In this document: one piece after another, positions 30,994 to 38,592 of the stretch
How positions within the stretch are numbered: position 1 is the first letter of the stretch
Layout of the letters: each line of letters begins with the position of its first letter
Source: Actinomycetota bacterium
GTDB lineage: Bacteria > Actinomycetota > Acidimicrobiia > Acidimicrobiales > Ilumatobacteraceae
Length of the DNA stretch: 43,177 nt
Assembly (NCBI GenBank): GCA_026393475.1
Contig: JAPLAA010000125.1
Span: 31,594-74,770, forward strand
Reading direction: 5' to 3'
The notes under the pieces: model-generated
What the model was told of the DNA's origin: nothing
The model's database searches: none
The model's input: the letters and a program-made list of their open reading frames with translations, nothing else
Position numbers and translations under genes: made by a program

Positions 30994-31018
30994 GACAAAC
31001 CCGCCTGAGAGGCAATCC
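30994..31018 (-). promoter_or_regulatory. Possible ECF autoregulatory promoter
   Basis: Minus strand GGATT, 17 bases, GTC, resembling the ECF pattern GGAAC-N16/17-CGTC, located 11 to 36 bases before the sigma-factor ATG. It overlaps the housekeeping-like -10 CAGAGT (30989-30994). Confidence 0.35.
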
Positions 31019-31163
31019 TTTCGCGATGCTCGCCGCCAGCGCAGACGCGACATCGACCGAGCTCCACGACCGTCCTGGCCGAACGAGCCGCAAACGCAAC
31101 CGCCTGGCGACGGGGGTCGCACTGACACTCATCGACTCCGAGGCGAACACATCGGCTCGCCGG

Positions 31164-31727
31164 CTACTCGCCCACCTGATCAGGCTGGACGTGCCGGAAG
31201 CGGACGGCATCGATCTCGACGCCGTTGAGCAACGTGCGTCGGTACTCGTCGACGACGACGAATCCTGCTCGGGTCAACAGTCTCCGGACGACATCGTTGT
31301 CCACCGCCGTGGACGCCTCGACCACTCGGTATCCGCAGGCATGAAGGTGGCTGACGAAGCCGTCGACCGCTTCGGAGGCGTAGCCACGGCCCCGGTATTC
31401 GGACCCGACCGAGAAGCCGAGCTCGCAGCTGTCGTGGATCATCTGATTCCGCGTGTACGTCTGAATCGTCCCGACGAGTCGACCATCGCCCAGGGTGACC
31501 AACACACGCTCGCCGACGAGCTGGCCGCGTTCGACAGCCAGCCGGACGTCGTACACATAGTGCTCAGGGAAGCCGTTGATCCGAATGATGGTGTCGTCGA
31601 TCAGGTCTGCGTACGCATCGGCGTCGGCAGGAACCACCGGCCGCGCCAACAGGCGACTGGTGACGACTGCATCCTGAGCGGAGGGCCTGACGCGCCCCAC
31701 CGGTTCCGATCGCCGCCTGAACCTCAC
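31164..31727 (-). CDS. GNAT-family N-acetyltransferase
   Basis: A 187-aa RimJ/RimL-type acetyltransferase: SRLLARPVVPADADAYADLI opens the fold, ELGFSVGSEYRGRGYASEAVDGFV is the acetyl-CoA loop, and STAVDNDVVRRLLTRAGFVVVDEYRR is the typical C-terminus. GTG 31725-31727 is chosen since TAGCAT ends seven bases upstream; the longer frame adds Arg-rich sequence. Substrate unknown. Confidence 0.87.
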   Translation of the reverse strand: MRFRRRSEPVGRVRPSAQDAVVTSRLLARPVVPADADAYADLIDDTIIRINGFPEHYVYDVRLAVERGQLVGERVLVTLGDGRLVGTIQTYTRNQMIHDSCELGFSVGSEYRGRGYASEAVDGFVSHLHACGYRVVEASTAVDNDVVRRLLTRAGFVVVDEYRRTLLNGVEIDAVRFRHVQPDQVGE

Positions 31728-31734
31728 AACGAGG

Positions 31735-31740
31735 ATGCTA
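31735..31740 (-). promoter_or_regulatory. -10 element (TAGCAT) of the GNAT gene
   Basis: Seven bases before the GTG; decides the start. Confidence 0.5.
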
Positions 31741-31819
31741 CGCGTCTGGTGACCGACGACGTCTGCGAGCACGTCCTTCGTCCGATGATCGCGACGCGCT
31801 CGTCGTCGCATGTCGCGAC

Positions 31820-32185
31820 TCAGTGGTGCGGTGTGCCGATGCAGAACTCGTTGCCCTCGGGGTCGGCGAGTGTGGTCCACTGCATGCCGTACTCGTCCTT
31901 GTCGTGGATGTGGGTCGCGCCGAGCGCGATCACCCGGGCGACCTCCGCCGCGACGTCGTCGGCGTCGAGGTCGAGGTGCACCCGGTTCTTCACGGTCTTG
32001 CCCTCGGGCACCTGGATGAACATGTAGCCGACCCCCGACCCGTCGGTCAGACCGATCGAGGCGAAGTACTCCGACGGCGGCATCGGTTGCGTGTCGACCG
32101 GCCGGCCGAGCACCGCCGACCAGAACCCGCTGACGACGGTGGCATCGGTGCAGTCGAACGTGACGGCCTTGTGGGTGAGTGTCAT
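31820..32185 (-). CDS. VOC-family (glyoxalase-fold) protein
   Basis: A 121-aa single-module vicinal-oxygen-chelate protein: AVTFDCTDATVVSGFWSAVLGR opens the beta-alpha-beta unit, RVHLDLDADDVAAEVARVIALGA the middle, and TLADPEGNEFCI the closing strand. This subtype (DUF1338-unlike, close to the Glyoxalase_6 group) includes drug-binding proteins and uncharacterised enzymes. ATG has AAGGAG at 32190-32195. It lies 40 bases after the MerR regulator and is likely its co-transcribed partner. Confidence 0.87.
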   Translation of the reverse strand: MTLTHKAVTFDCTDATVVSGFWSAVLGRPVDTQPMPPSEYFASIGLTDGSGVGYMFIQVPEGKTVKNRVHLDLDADDVAAEVARVIALGATHIHDKDEYGMQWTTLADPEGNEFCIGTPHH

Positions 32186-32225
32186 GGGATCTCCTTGGTG
32201 TTGAGAGTTGTTGGGTGAGGGAACG

Positions 32226-33077
32226 TCATGGCGCCTCGATCGGCCAGGCGATCTCGGTGCGCAGCTCGCTGTCGGGCAGCAGTGCGCCTGAATCGTCGAT
32301 GCTCGTGACGTAGATCTCGCGCACCGGCTGGTCGATCACGGTCGCGTTGGTCGCCACCCAGGCGCCCAACTGTCGGTACGTGTGACCGATCGAGGCGAAC
32401 GAGCCGCGATGCGTGAGCACGGCACAGGTGGTCGTCGGGAGCATGAGGTTGACCACGCCGCCGGCGATGGAACGATCGTCGAGCAGCACCGGCGCCGCCA
32501 CCGGGAAGTACGCGGTGACGACCTCGCTGCCGCCGTCGACCTTCGGCGGATACAGCGCACCAGCTGCCCCGGCCGGAGCGACCTGCAGTCGCGCGAACGC
32601 TTCGTCGAGCAGCGCATAGGCGCGCCCGAGGAACGCCGTGTAGGTCTCGTGCTCGGGGTTCGGCAACATCTCGGCGATCGCCAGCGCGTGCTGCGACGGT
32701 TCGGTCCGCACGAACACCGGCGTCTGCAGCAACGGTTCGCTCACCGCCTCCTGGAGCTCGGCGACGATGCGTCCGAGGTCGTCGAGGCGCTCCCGCATCA
32801 CCTGCTGGTGGGCGGCGATCACACGTCTCGTCACCTCCGGGTCGCGGGCGCGCACCACCTCGGCAACGCCGGCCAGCGGCACGTCGAGGTCGCGCAGCCG
32901 CTTGATCACCTGGGCGTCCGCCAACTGCGACACGCGGTACGAGCGGTAGCCCGTCGCCGGGTCGATCCACGCCGGCACGAGCAGGCCCTGCTCGTGGTAG
33001 AGCCGGAGCGCCTTGATCGACACGAGCGTGGCGGTGGAGAACACACCGATCGGCATCAGCGGGTCGGGATCGGACAT
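32226..33077 (-). CDS. MerR-family regulator with GyrI-like effector domain
   Basis: A 283-aa BmrR-like activator: MerR helix-turn-helix at residues 8-75 (IGVFSTATLVSIKALRLYHEQGLLVPAWIDPATGYRSY), a dimer coiled coil to about 120, then a GyrI-like ligand-binding domain (YFPVAAPVLLDD; CAVLTHRGSFASIGHTYRQLGAWV). Such proteins sense lipophilic cations or drugs and activate promoters with long spacers. Its own promoter has exactly that architecture, so it autoregulates itself and the VOC gene. Leaderless ATG at 33075-33077, seven bases after AAGACT. Confidence 0.93.
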   Translation of the reverse strand: MSDPDPLMPIGVFSTATLVSIKALRLYHEQGLLVPAWIDPATGYRSYRVSQLADAQVIKRLRDLDVPLAGVAEVVRARDPEVTRRVIAAHQQVMRERLDDLGRIVAELQEAVSEPLLQTPVFVRTEPSQHALAIAEMLPNPEHETYTAFLGRAYALLDEAFARLQVAPAGAAGALYPPKVDGGSEVVTAYFPVAAPVLLDDRSIAGGVVNLMLPTTTCAVLTHRGSFASIGHTYRQLGAWVATNATVIDQPVREIYVTSIDDSGALLPDSELRTEIAWPIEAP

Positions 33078-33084
33078 GTCGCCC

Positions 33085-33115
33085 AGTCTTCAGTCTCCCC
33101 TCGGGGGAGAGTCAA
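33085..33115 (-). promoter_or_regulatory. MerR-type promoter with 19-bp spacer and central dyad
   Basis: -35 TTGACT (33110-33115) and -10 AAGACT (33085-33090) are separated by 19 bp, the hallmark of MerR-activated promoters. The spacer holds the dyad TCTCCCC-CGA-GGGGAGA centred at 33102. The -10 ends seven bases before the ATG. Confidence 0.85.
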
Positions 33116-33128
33116 GCAGTACGTGCGA

Positions 33129-33641
33129 TCAATCAGCCTCGGCCGCCTGGCGGAGCGCCATGACGACGCTCGGCGTGCCGAGCACGACGGCCAGCAACGT
33201 CCAGTACACGGCGTTCACCGCCGCGCTGTCGAAGCTGATCGTCGCCTCCTCGTCACGGAACTCCACCGCGATGAACGCGATGTTCATCGCGATCATGACC
33301 ACCGTCGACAGCGTGCGGAACGACACGAGGTACACCGAGTCACGCTCGCGGCGCATGCGCTCGTCGAGCACATGGTCGGGCAGGTCGGCGATGCTGCGCA
33401 CCGACACCCGCAACAGCAGGTACACCACGATCGCGACGAGCACCGCCAGGATCCCGGCGATCGCACCGCCGATCAGCCAGCAACACGGGATCGCGATCGT
33501 CACCGCGACGTACGCAGCGACCAGCAGGCGCTGCGATCGTGGCGTGCGGAATCGGTCGTAGGTGGTGTCGTTCAGGATCCGCTCGGCGTTCCCTGCCACC
33601 ATCTCTCGGTTGCGTTCGGCTGCTGCCGACCAACGTGACAT
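33129..33641 (-). CDS. Small integral membrane protein paired with an XRE regulator
   Basis: A 170-aa protein with four hydrophobic helices: two close together (LLVAAYVAVTIAIPCCWLIGG and AGILAVLVAIVVYLLLRV), then VYLVSFRTLSTVVMIAMNIAFI and AAVNAVYWTLLAVVLG. No family is certain; it is the kind of protein often found next to a short Cro/CI regulator (DUF2178-like). ATG 33639-33641 is chosen because GAGGAG lies five bases before it; a GTG two codons earlier overlaps that site. Probably co-transcribed with the upstream XRE gene, 36 bases away. Confidence 0.75.
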   Translation of the reverse strand: MSRWSAAAERNREMVAGNAERILNDTTYDRFRTPRSQRLLVAAYVAVTIAIPCCWLIGGAIAGILAVLVAIVVYLLLRVSVRSIADLPDHVLDERMRRERDSVYLVSFRTLSTVVMIAMNIAFIAVEFRDEEATISFDSAAVNAVYWTLLAVVLGTPSVVMALRQAAEAD

Positions 33642-33677
33642 TTCCACTCCTCGTTTCGTTTGCGTTTTCGTTGAGGT

Positions 33678-33947
33678 TCAGCTCTGACGGGCCGACGCCG
33701 CTGCGTCGACCTCGACGGGGGGTTCGAGCGAGAACAGGTCCTCGATCGGCAGGTCGAGTGCGTGCGAGATGCGCAGCGCGAGCGCCAGGCTCGGGCTGTA
33801 CTCGCCACGCTCGAGGTAGCCGACGGTCTGGTAGTGCACCCCGACCATCGCAGCGAACTCCTGGCGGCTCAACCCCCGCTGCTCGCGCACCGCGGTGATG
33901 CGGTTGAACACCTGCTCGCCCTCTGCCGTCCTCGGCTTTCGACCCAC
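33678..33947 (-). CDS. XRE-family (Cro/CI-type) transcriptional regulator
   Basis: An 89-aa protein with one helix-turn-helix: NRITAVREQRGLSRQEFAAMVGVHYQTVGYLERGEYSPSLALAL, then LDLPIEDLFSLEPP, the usual end of YozG-like small regulators. GTG 33945-33947 follows CATACT with a six-base gap; an earlier ATG at 33974 would lie upstream of that -10. Operator candidate at 33962-33973. Likely autorepressor controlling the membrane partner. Confidence 0.88.
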   Translation of the reverse strand: MGRKPRTAEGEQVFNRITAVREQRGLSRQEFAAMVGVHYQTVGYLERGEYSPSLALALRISHALDLPIEDLFSLEPPVEVDAAASARQS

Positions 33948-33953
33948 GACGAC

Positions 33954-33973
33954 AGTATGAATGCTATGTAGCA
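33954..33973 (-). promoter_or_regulatory. XRE gene promoter and candidate operator
   Basis: -10 CATACT at 33954-33959, and the palindrome TGCTA-TG-TAGCA at 33962-33973 between -10 and -35, a classic autorepression position. Confidence 0.5.
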
Positions 33974-34014
33974 ATCATGCAACACCGAAGTCGAGGTTTC
34001 TTCGCCGCCGCACT

Positions 34015-34665
34015 TCAGGTCGCGGTGACCTGACGCCCCGGGCGACGGCGCCCGTCACGTCGGCGGCCAGCCGCCAGAGCGGCGGCTGACAGCACGCCGA
34101 TGGGGACGAACACCGAACACGCGAGCACGCGCTGCATCACGCCTTCGTCCACCGTCGGGTCGAGCCAGGTGGCGCCGCTGAACATCAGCGCCGCGACGAC
34201 GAAGAGCGCGGCGTTCGCCACGACGTACACCCGCACCCAGCCCGGCGCCGATCGACGGGCGATGGCGAACACCAGCAGGATCGGCAGCGCGAACAGGCCG
34301 ATGCCGACAGGACCGCCGCCGTGTCGGTCGTCGGGCAGCGGGAACCACCCGGCCGCGATGCTCGCCGCACCGATCGACGTCAGTGCCCCACAGACGAACC
34401 CTCGGCCGAGCCGCCCCACGCCCCACGCCCGGGGCGCATCCCACCACGCCACGGCGGCCAGGACGGCGGCGATCCCCGAGGCGACGGCGGCGACGTTGAA
34501 CCAGACGGCGCCGGGCACGCCGGCGGCACCGAGATCGCTGGCAGCGTCACGGCGGAAGCTGTACCCCGGCACGGCAGGAGCGCGCCACAGCTGCACCCCG
34601 AAGTAGATGACGGGCACGAGCACGCCGGCCCAGAGCCCGAGTCGGGTCGACCTGCGAAACGGCAT
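34015..34665 (-). CDS. DUF998-family membrane protein
   Basis: A 216-aa protein with about six hydrophobic helices (LGLWAGVLVPVIYFGVQL; FNVAAVASGIAAVLAAVAW; GALTSIGAASIAAGWFP; GIGLFALPILLVFAIA; VVANAALFVVAALMFSG; VFVPIGVLSAAALAAG). Helix spacing and the SDLGA(AG) loop match DUF998, of unknown function. ATG 34663-34665 begins MPFRRST; the longer frame upstream is Arg/Pro-rich and rejected. Convergence with no gene downstream for 68 bases. Confidence 0.75.
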   Translation of the reverse strand: MPFRRSTRLGLWAGVLVPVIYFGVQLWRAPAVPGYSFRRDAASDLGAAGVPGAVWFNVAAVASGIAAVLAAVAWWDAPRAWGVGRLGRGFVCGALTSIGAASIAAGWFPLPDDRHGGGPVGIGLFALPILLVFAIARRSAPGWVRVYVVANAALFVVAALMFSGATWLDPTVDEGVMQRVLACSVFVPIGVLSAAALAAGRRRDGRRRPGRQVTAT

Positions 34666-34874
34666 GCACCACCATGCGCCGGCGTCGACCCGGCGATCAT
34701 CGGGGACCACCCTGATCCGACCCTGGCTTCGACCCCGAACGAACCGACGCACCGTGGCTCCGACCGGTCCGACGAGCACCGACGGGCGGCGATGTGCTGG
34801 ACTGCCACCACGCGACCGCACGGGGGTTGGTCGCACGCGGCTGCGGCCGCGTCTCGAGGGGCAAGGAGCCACAC

Positions 34875-35792
34875 ATGGACTTCACGGGCAAGACGGTGCT
34901 CATCACCGGTGCGTCGTACGGATTGGGCGAGGGCTTCGCCCACGGGTTCGCCAAGGCGGGCGCGTCGCTCGTGCTCACCGCACGTTCCGGCGAGCTCCTC
35001 GAGGGCGTCGCTGCGGCCTGCCGCGAGATGGGTTCGCCGAAGGTCACCGTGGTCACCGGTGACGTGTCGAACGAGGCCGACGTCATCCGGGTCGTCGAGA
35101 CGGCGGTGCGCGAGCACGGCAAGATCGACTCGCTCATCAACAACGCCGGCATCTCCGACCTGCGCGGTATGGCGCCCGAGCGCTTCGACATGCAGAGCTG
35201 GAACAACATCCTGGCGGTCGACCTCAACGGCGTGTTCATGTACCTGCGCGAAGTCGGTCGGCACATGCTCGAGACCGGTGGTGGTTCGATCGTCAACATC
35301 GCCTCGATCATGGGCACCGGCGCCAACGAGCTCAGCGTCATCGCCTACAACGCTGCCAAGGGCGCGGTGCACAGCATCACCCAGCAGCTCGGCTGCGAGT
35401 GGGCCGACCGCGGCGTGCGCGTGAACGCGGTGTCGCCCGGGTTCATCATCACCGAGATGGTGCGTCCCGCCCTCGAGGGCATGGGCATGGACAAGTGGAT
35501 CGCCAGCCGCACCCCGATGCGCCGGGTCGGCGAGCTCGAGGAGATCGTCGGGCCGGTGATGTTCCTGTGCTCCGAGCACGCTGCATACATCACCGCCCAG
35601 GATCTGTTCGTCGACGGCGGCACCAACGCCTCCAACGGCACGTACCAGATCCCGCCGATCCACCACGAGTGGAATGCCACGACCGCACCCAAGGTCGGCA
35701 AGGGCTACCCGGGCGTCGTGCCCCGGCCCGACTGGTACGAGGCGATGGCCGGCGGCATCCCGGGCATCCACTACCCGCTGCCCGAGGCCTGA
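34875..35792 (+). CDS. Short-chain dehydrogenase/reductase
   Basis: A 305-aa classical SDR: nucleotide loop TGASYGLG (12-19), NNAG near 89-92, catalytic Ser144 in NIASIMG and YxxxK as Tyr158/Lys162, then the PG motif SPGFIITEM. About 45 residues after the family's usual end (GTYQIPPIHHEWN...) are unusual and may cover the active site or the dimer face. ATG 34875 has AAGGAG five bases upstream. Substrate unknown. A 50-base hairpin follows the stop. Confidence 0.93.
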   Translation: MDFTGKTVLITGASYGLGEGFAHGFAKAGASLVLTARSGELLEGVAAACREMGSPKVTVVTGDVSNEADVIRVVETAVREHGKIDSLINNAGISDLRGMAPERFDMQSWNNILAVDLNGVFMYLREVGRHMLETGGGSIVNIASIMGTGANELSVIAYNAAKGAVHSITQQLGCEWADRGVRVNAVSPGFIITEMVRPALEGMGMDKWIASRTPMRRVGELEEIVGPVMFLCSEHAAYITAQDLFVDGGTNASNGTYQIPPIHHEWNATTAPKVGKGYPGVVPRPDWYEAMAGGIPGIHYPLPEA

Positions 35793-35818
35793 CCCGTCCA
35801 CCTGCTACCGACCTCGAG

Positions 35819-35868
35819 CGAGGCCGCGATCCGGTCGTCCACAGGACGACGCCGGGATCGCGGCCTCG
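35819..35868 (+). terminator. Long hairpin downstream of the SDR gene
   Basis: CGAGGCCGCGATC (35819-35831) pairs perfectly with GATCGCGGCCTCG (35856-35868); inside, TCGTCC-ACA-GGACGA forms a second stem. No T-run, so termination is likely but unproven. Confidence 0.6.
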
Positions 35869-35961
35869 TCGCGTTCCGCACAGGGTTGCGCACAGACATC
35901 GGGGGTTCCGCACAGCGACCTCACAGGCAGTCGGCACTGACGTTCCACAACACCCCTCTGT

Positions 35962-35967
35962 CACAGT
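35962..35967 (+). promoter_or_regulatory. -10 element (CACAGT) of the 130-aa gene
   Basis: Six bases before ATG 35974; leaderless. Confidence 0.35.
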
Positions 35968-35973
35968 GACCAC

Positions 35974-36366
35974 ATGTCGATGGTCATCCCCTCCACGCCG
36001 CTCCCCACGCCGAATCAGCCACGCTCCGCCGACACCTCCCGCCGTATCCGTCGTGCCCGTCAACACGGCGAGGTCGTCGAACAGCACGACCGCCGCGCCC
36101 TCGAGCGGGCCGGCTGGCGCACCTTCCTCGCCTACCGCGAGAACCACGTCCGGGCCTGGGACGGCACGCTGCTCGCCGTCACGCCGGTCTGGGTGGCCGA
36201 AGCAGAACGGGCCGACCGTGCCGCCTCCGCCCGGGCCGCCGCGCAGCAGGTGAGCGCGGGCACGATCGACGAGGCGTGGGCCCTGCTGCGCGCCCGGTGC
36301 GCCGAGGTCGACCGCCGCGCCGCCCAGGCCGCCCGGCAGCGGGCGATGCGCCAGCGAGCCGCCTGA
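35974..36366 (+). CDS. Hypothetical basic, Ala/Arg-rich protein
   Basis: A 130-aa protein I do not recognise. A Pro/Ser-rich start is followed by RRALERAGWRTFLAYRENHVRAWDGTLLAVTPVWVAEAER, a plausible small alpha/beta unit, then a long amphipathic helix rich in Ala, Arg and Glu. No signal peptide or membrane helix. The WDGTLLAVTPVW stretch resembles short conserved motifs of actinobacterial unknowns. Supported as a gene by a -10 with correct spacing and by flanking hairpins; function unknown. Confidence 0.65.
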   Translation: MSMVIPSTPLPTPNQPRSADTSRRIRRARQHGEVVEQHDRRALERAGWRTFLAYRENHVRAWDGTLLAVTPVWVAEAERADRAASARAAAQQVSAGTIDEAWALLRARCAEVDRRAAQAARQRAMRQRAA

Positions 36367-36379
36367 CCCGACGACGTCT

Positions 36380-36413
36380 GCCCTGAATCCGTCGTGGACG
36401 ACGGATCCAGGGC
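36380..36413 (+). terminator. Perfect long hairpin after the 130-aa gene
   Basis: GCCCTG-a-ATCCGTCGT pairs with ACGACGGAT-c-CAGGGC around GG, with one mismatch; outer GACGT/ACGTC can extend it. Likely terminator for the plus-strand gene. Confidence 0.6.
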
Positions 36414-36457
36414 GAACGTCGGGACCTTGGGGGGTGGCCACCACCAGCGGCCCCGCC

Positions 36458-36463
36458 CACGAT
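36458..36463 (+). promoter_or_regulatory. -10 element (CACGAT) of the nitroreductase-like gene
   Basis: Six bases before ATG 36470; decides against an upstream in-frame ATG. Confidence 0.4.
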
Positions 36464-36469
36464 GGACCC

Positions 36470-36949
36470 ATGGCACGATGGCCGATCCCCGATCAACAGC
36501 TCCGCGACATGTACGCCGGTGGACGCGGCAACAACGCGGCGAAGCGGTTCTCGCGCCTGTGGGGACGGGCCTTCGGATGGGGGCTCTTCCCGAAGCGATG
36601 GGTGCGGCTCGAGGTGCCCGGCCGGGTGTCTGGCCGCACCATGTCGTGCCCGCTCGGCATGGCCGATGTCGATGGCCGCTGGTACCTCGTGTCGATGCTC
36701 GGCGAGTGCAACTGGGTGGCCAACGTTCGTGCCGCTCAGGGCCGTGCCGTCCTGCGTCGACGCACGGCCAGGCCGGTGCTGCTGCTCGAGGTGCCGGTCG
36801 ACCAACGCGCACCGATCCTGCGGCGCTACGTCGACAAGGTGCCCGGCGGGCGCCCGCACATCCCGCTCGCGCCCGGCACTCCCGTCGCCGAGTTCGCCGC
36901 GATCGCCGACCAACACCCCGTGTTCGAGGTCGTCGACGACCGTCGCTGA
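36470..36949 (+). CDS. Nitroreductase/deazaflavin-dependent (DUF385-like) oxidoreductase
   Basis: A 159-aa protein of the split-barrel DUF385 type (F420-binding nitroreductase relatives): VRLEVPGRVSGRTMSCPLGMADVDGRWYLVSMLGECNWVANVRAAQG is the typical central block. Family members such as Ddn use F420; this one is shorter and may bind a lipid-like or heme ligand instead. Start ATG 36470 is chosen on the -10. Related chemistry to the LLM gene at 9046 but not linked. Confidence 0.85.
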   Translation: MARWPIPDQQLRDMYAGGRGNNAAKRFSRLWGRAFGWGLFPKRWVRLEVPGRVSGRTMSCPLGMADVDGRWYLVSMLGECNWVANVRAAQGRAVLRRRTARPVLLLEVPVDQRAPILRRYVDKVPGGRPHIPLAPGTPVAEFAAIADQHPVFEVVDDRR

Positions 36950-36991
36950 CCACCACGTACGGATCGTCGGGGCGACCGGTCGGAAAACGAA

Positions 36992-37021
36992 CGATGCCGA
37001 CCGGCGAACCGGTCGGCATCG
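36992..37021 (-). terminator. Intrinsic terminator of rpsA
   Basis: CGATGCCGACCGG-CGAA-CCGGTCGGCATCG, a 13-bp stem with a four-base loop. On the minus strand it is followed by TTCGTTTTCC, a T-rich tail, 45 bases after the rpsA stop. Confidence 0.85.
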
Positions 37022-37065
37022 TCAGACGTGATGTGAACGCTGCCGGATCGTGATCCGGCGGGCGA

Positions 37066-38433
37066 TCAGGCCTCGGGCTCGGCCTCGGCCTCGGCGACGG
37101 GCTCTGCCTCGACGGCCTCGGCGACGGGCTCCATGCTCGCCGGCGGCTCGCCCTCGGGGGCCTCGCCACCCTCGGCGTAGTACTCGGCCCAGGCGGCCTC
37201 GCGCTCGGCGTCGTCGGGACCGGCGGTCCAGTTGCCCTGCTCGTCGACGGCGAAGTGCTGGCGGTACTCCTCTGCCAGCTCGCCACCCTCGGCGGCCTGC
37301 TTGATCGACAGGCTGATGCGGCGACGGGCCAGGTCGAGATCGATGATCTTGACCCACAGCTCCTCACCCGGCGTGACGACCTGCTCGGGCGAGTCGACGT
37401 GGTGCGCCGACATCTCCGAGATGTGCACGAGACCCTCGATGCCGTCGCCCACCTGCACGAAGCCACCGAACTGCACGAGCTTGGTGACACGGCCGTAGAC
37501 GAGCTGGCCGACCTCGTGGGTGCCGGCGAACTCCTGCCACGGATCCTGCTGGGTGGCCTTCAGCGACAGGCTGATGCGCTCGCGGTCGAAGTCGACGTCG
37601 AGCACCTGGACGGTGACCGGATCGCCGACGGCGACGACGGCACCCGGGTGATCGACGTGCTTCCACGACAGCTCGCTGACGTGGATGAGGCCGTCCATGC
37701 CGCCGAGGTCGACGAACGCACCGAACGACACGACGCTCGACACCACACCCTGGCGGATCTCGCCGGGCTTGAGGTTGGTGAGGAAGCTGTCGCGGCTCTC
37801 CTTCTGGGTCTCCTCGAGGAAGGCCCGACGGCTGAGCACCACGTTGTTGCGGTTCTTGTCGAGCTCGATGATCTTGGCCTGGACCGTCTTGCCGACGTAC
37901 GGGGCCAGATCGCGCACACGGCGCAGCTCGACGAGCGAAGCGGGGAGGAAGCCACGCAGGCCGATGTCGACGATGAGACCGCCCTTGACGACCTCGATCA
38001 CCGGACCCTCGACCATGCCGTCGGCTTCCTTGATCTTCTCGATGGTGCCCCACGCACGCTCGTACTGCGCACGCTTCTTCGACAGCAGCAGACGACCTTC
38101 CTTGTCCTCCTTGGTGAGGACGAGGGCTTCGATCTGCTCGCCGAGCGACACGATCTCGTGCGGGTTGACGTCGTTGCGGATGCTGAGCTCGCGGGCGAGG
38201 ATCACGCCTTCGCTCTTGTAGCCGATGTCGAGGAGGACCTCGTCGCGGTCGATCTTCACCACCGTGCCGTTGACGAGCTGACCGTCTTCGACTTCGACCA
38301 TCGTGCCATCGATGGCCTCGGCGAAGGACATGCCGAGGTCGTCGGCGATGATCTGGCGGGGGGTGTAGTTGCCCTCGTCGTCGAAGGAGCCCATCTGCTG
38401 GGTTCCGGACGAGGTGGTGGAGGTATCGGACAA
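37066..38433 (-). CDS. rpsA: 30S ribosomal protein S1
   Basis: A 455-aa protein with four S1 RNA-binding domains: about 50-118 (VNGTVVKIDRDEVLLDIGYKSEG), 135-200 (GPVIEVVKGGLIVDIGLRGFLPAS), 220-288 (RQGVVSSVVSFGAFVDLGGMDGLIHVSELSW) and 305-375 (VYGRVTKLVQFGGFVQVGDGIEGLVHISEM), then an acidic Glu/Ala/Pro tail. It binds mRNA and helps initiation. The start is a TTG (38431-38433) giving MSDTSTTSSG; an ATG 13 codons later (MGSFDDEGN) is a real alternative. In a genome with many leaderless messages its role may be mostly on led messages. The leader holds alternative hairpins. Confidence 0.96.
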   Translation of the reverse strand: MSDTSTTSSGTQQMGSFDDEGNYTPRQIIADDLGMSFAEAIDGTMVEVEDGQLVNGTVVKIDRDEVLLDIGYKSEGVILARELSIRNDVNPHEIVSLGEQIEALVLTKEDKEGRLLLSKKRAQYERAWGTIEKIKEADGMVEGPVIEVVKGGLIVDIGLRGFLPASLVELRRVRDLAPYVGKTVQAKIIELDKNRNNVVLSRRAFLEETQKESRDSFLTNLKPGEIRQGVVSSVVSFGAFVDLGGMDGLIHVSELSWKHVDHPGAVVAVGDPVTVQVLDVDFDRERISLSLKATQQDPWQEFAGTHEVGQLVYGRVTKLVQFGGFVQVGDGIEGLVHISEMSAHHVDSPEQVVTPGEELWVKIIDLDLARRRISLSIKQAAEGGELAEEYRQHFAVDEQGNWTAGPDDAEREAAWAEYYAEGGEAPEGEPPASMEPVAEAVEAEPVAEAEAEPEA

Positions 38434-38475
38434 GGGACTGGCTTTCGAGAAGGTGTACGGGAGCGTCCGAAACGG

Positions 38476-38510
38476 CTGGACGTGTCCAGCGGATCTGGAC
38501 TCGTCGAGGA
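38476..38510 (-). promoter_or_regulatory. rpsA leader with mutually exclusive hairpins
   Basis: CTGGAC (38476-38481), GTCCAG (38484-38489) and CTGGAC (38495-38500) can pair in only one of two ways. A candidate -10 TATCCT lies at 38505-38510. This is the kind of leader that lets S1 repress its own translation. Confidence 0.4.
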
Positions 38511-38592
38511 TACCAGCTCAGATGCGGGGAGTGTGCGTCCGGCCACCCGATCCGCCGTCCATCCTGATCGGCAGCACCGGTCAGTCCCGATG

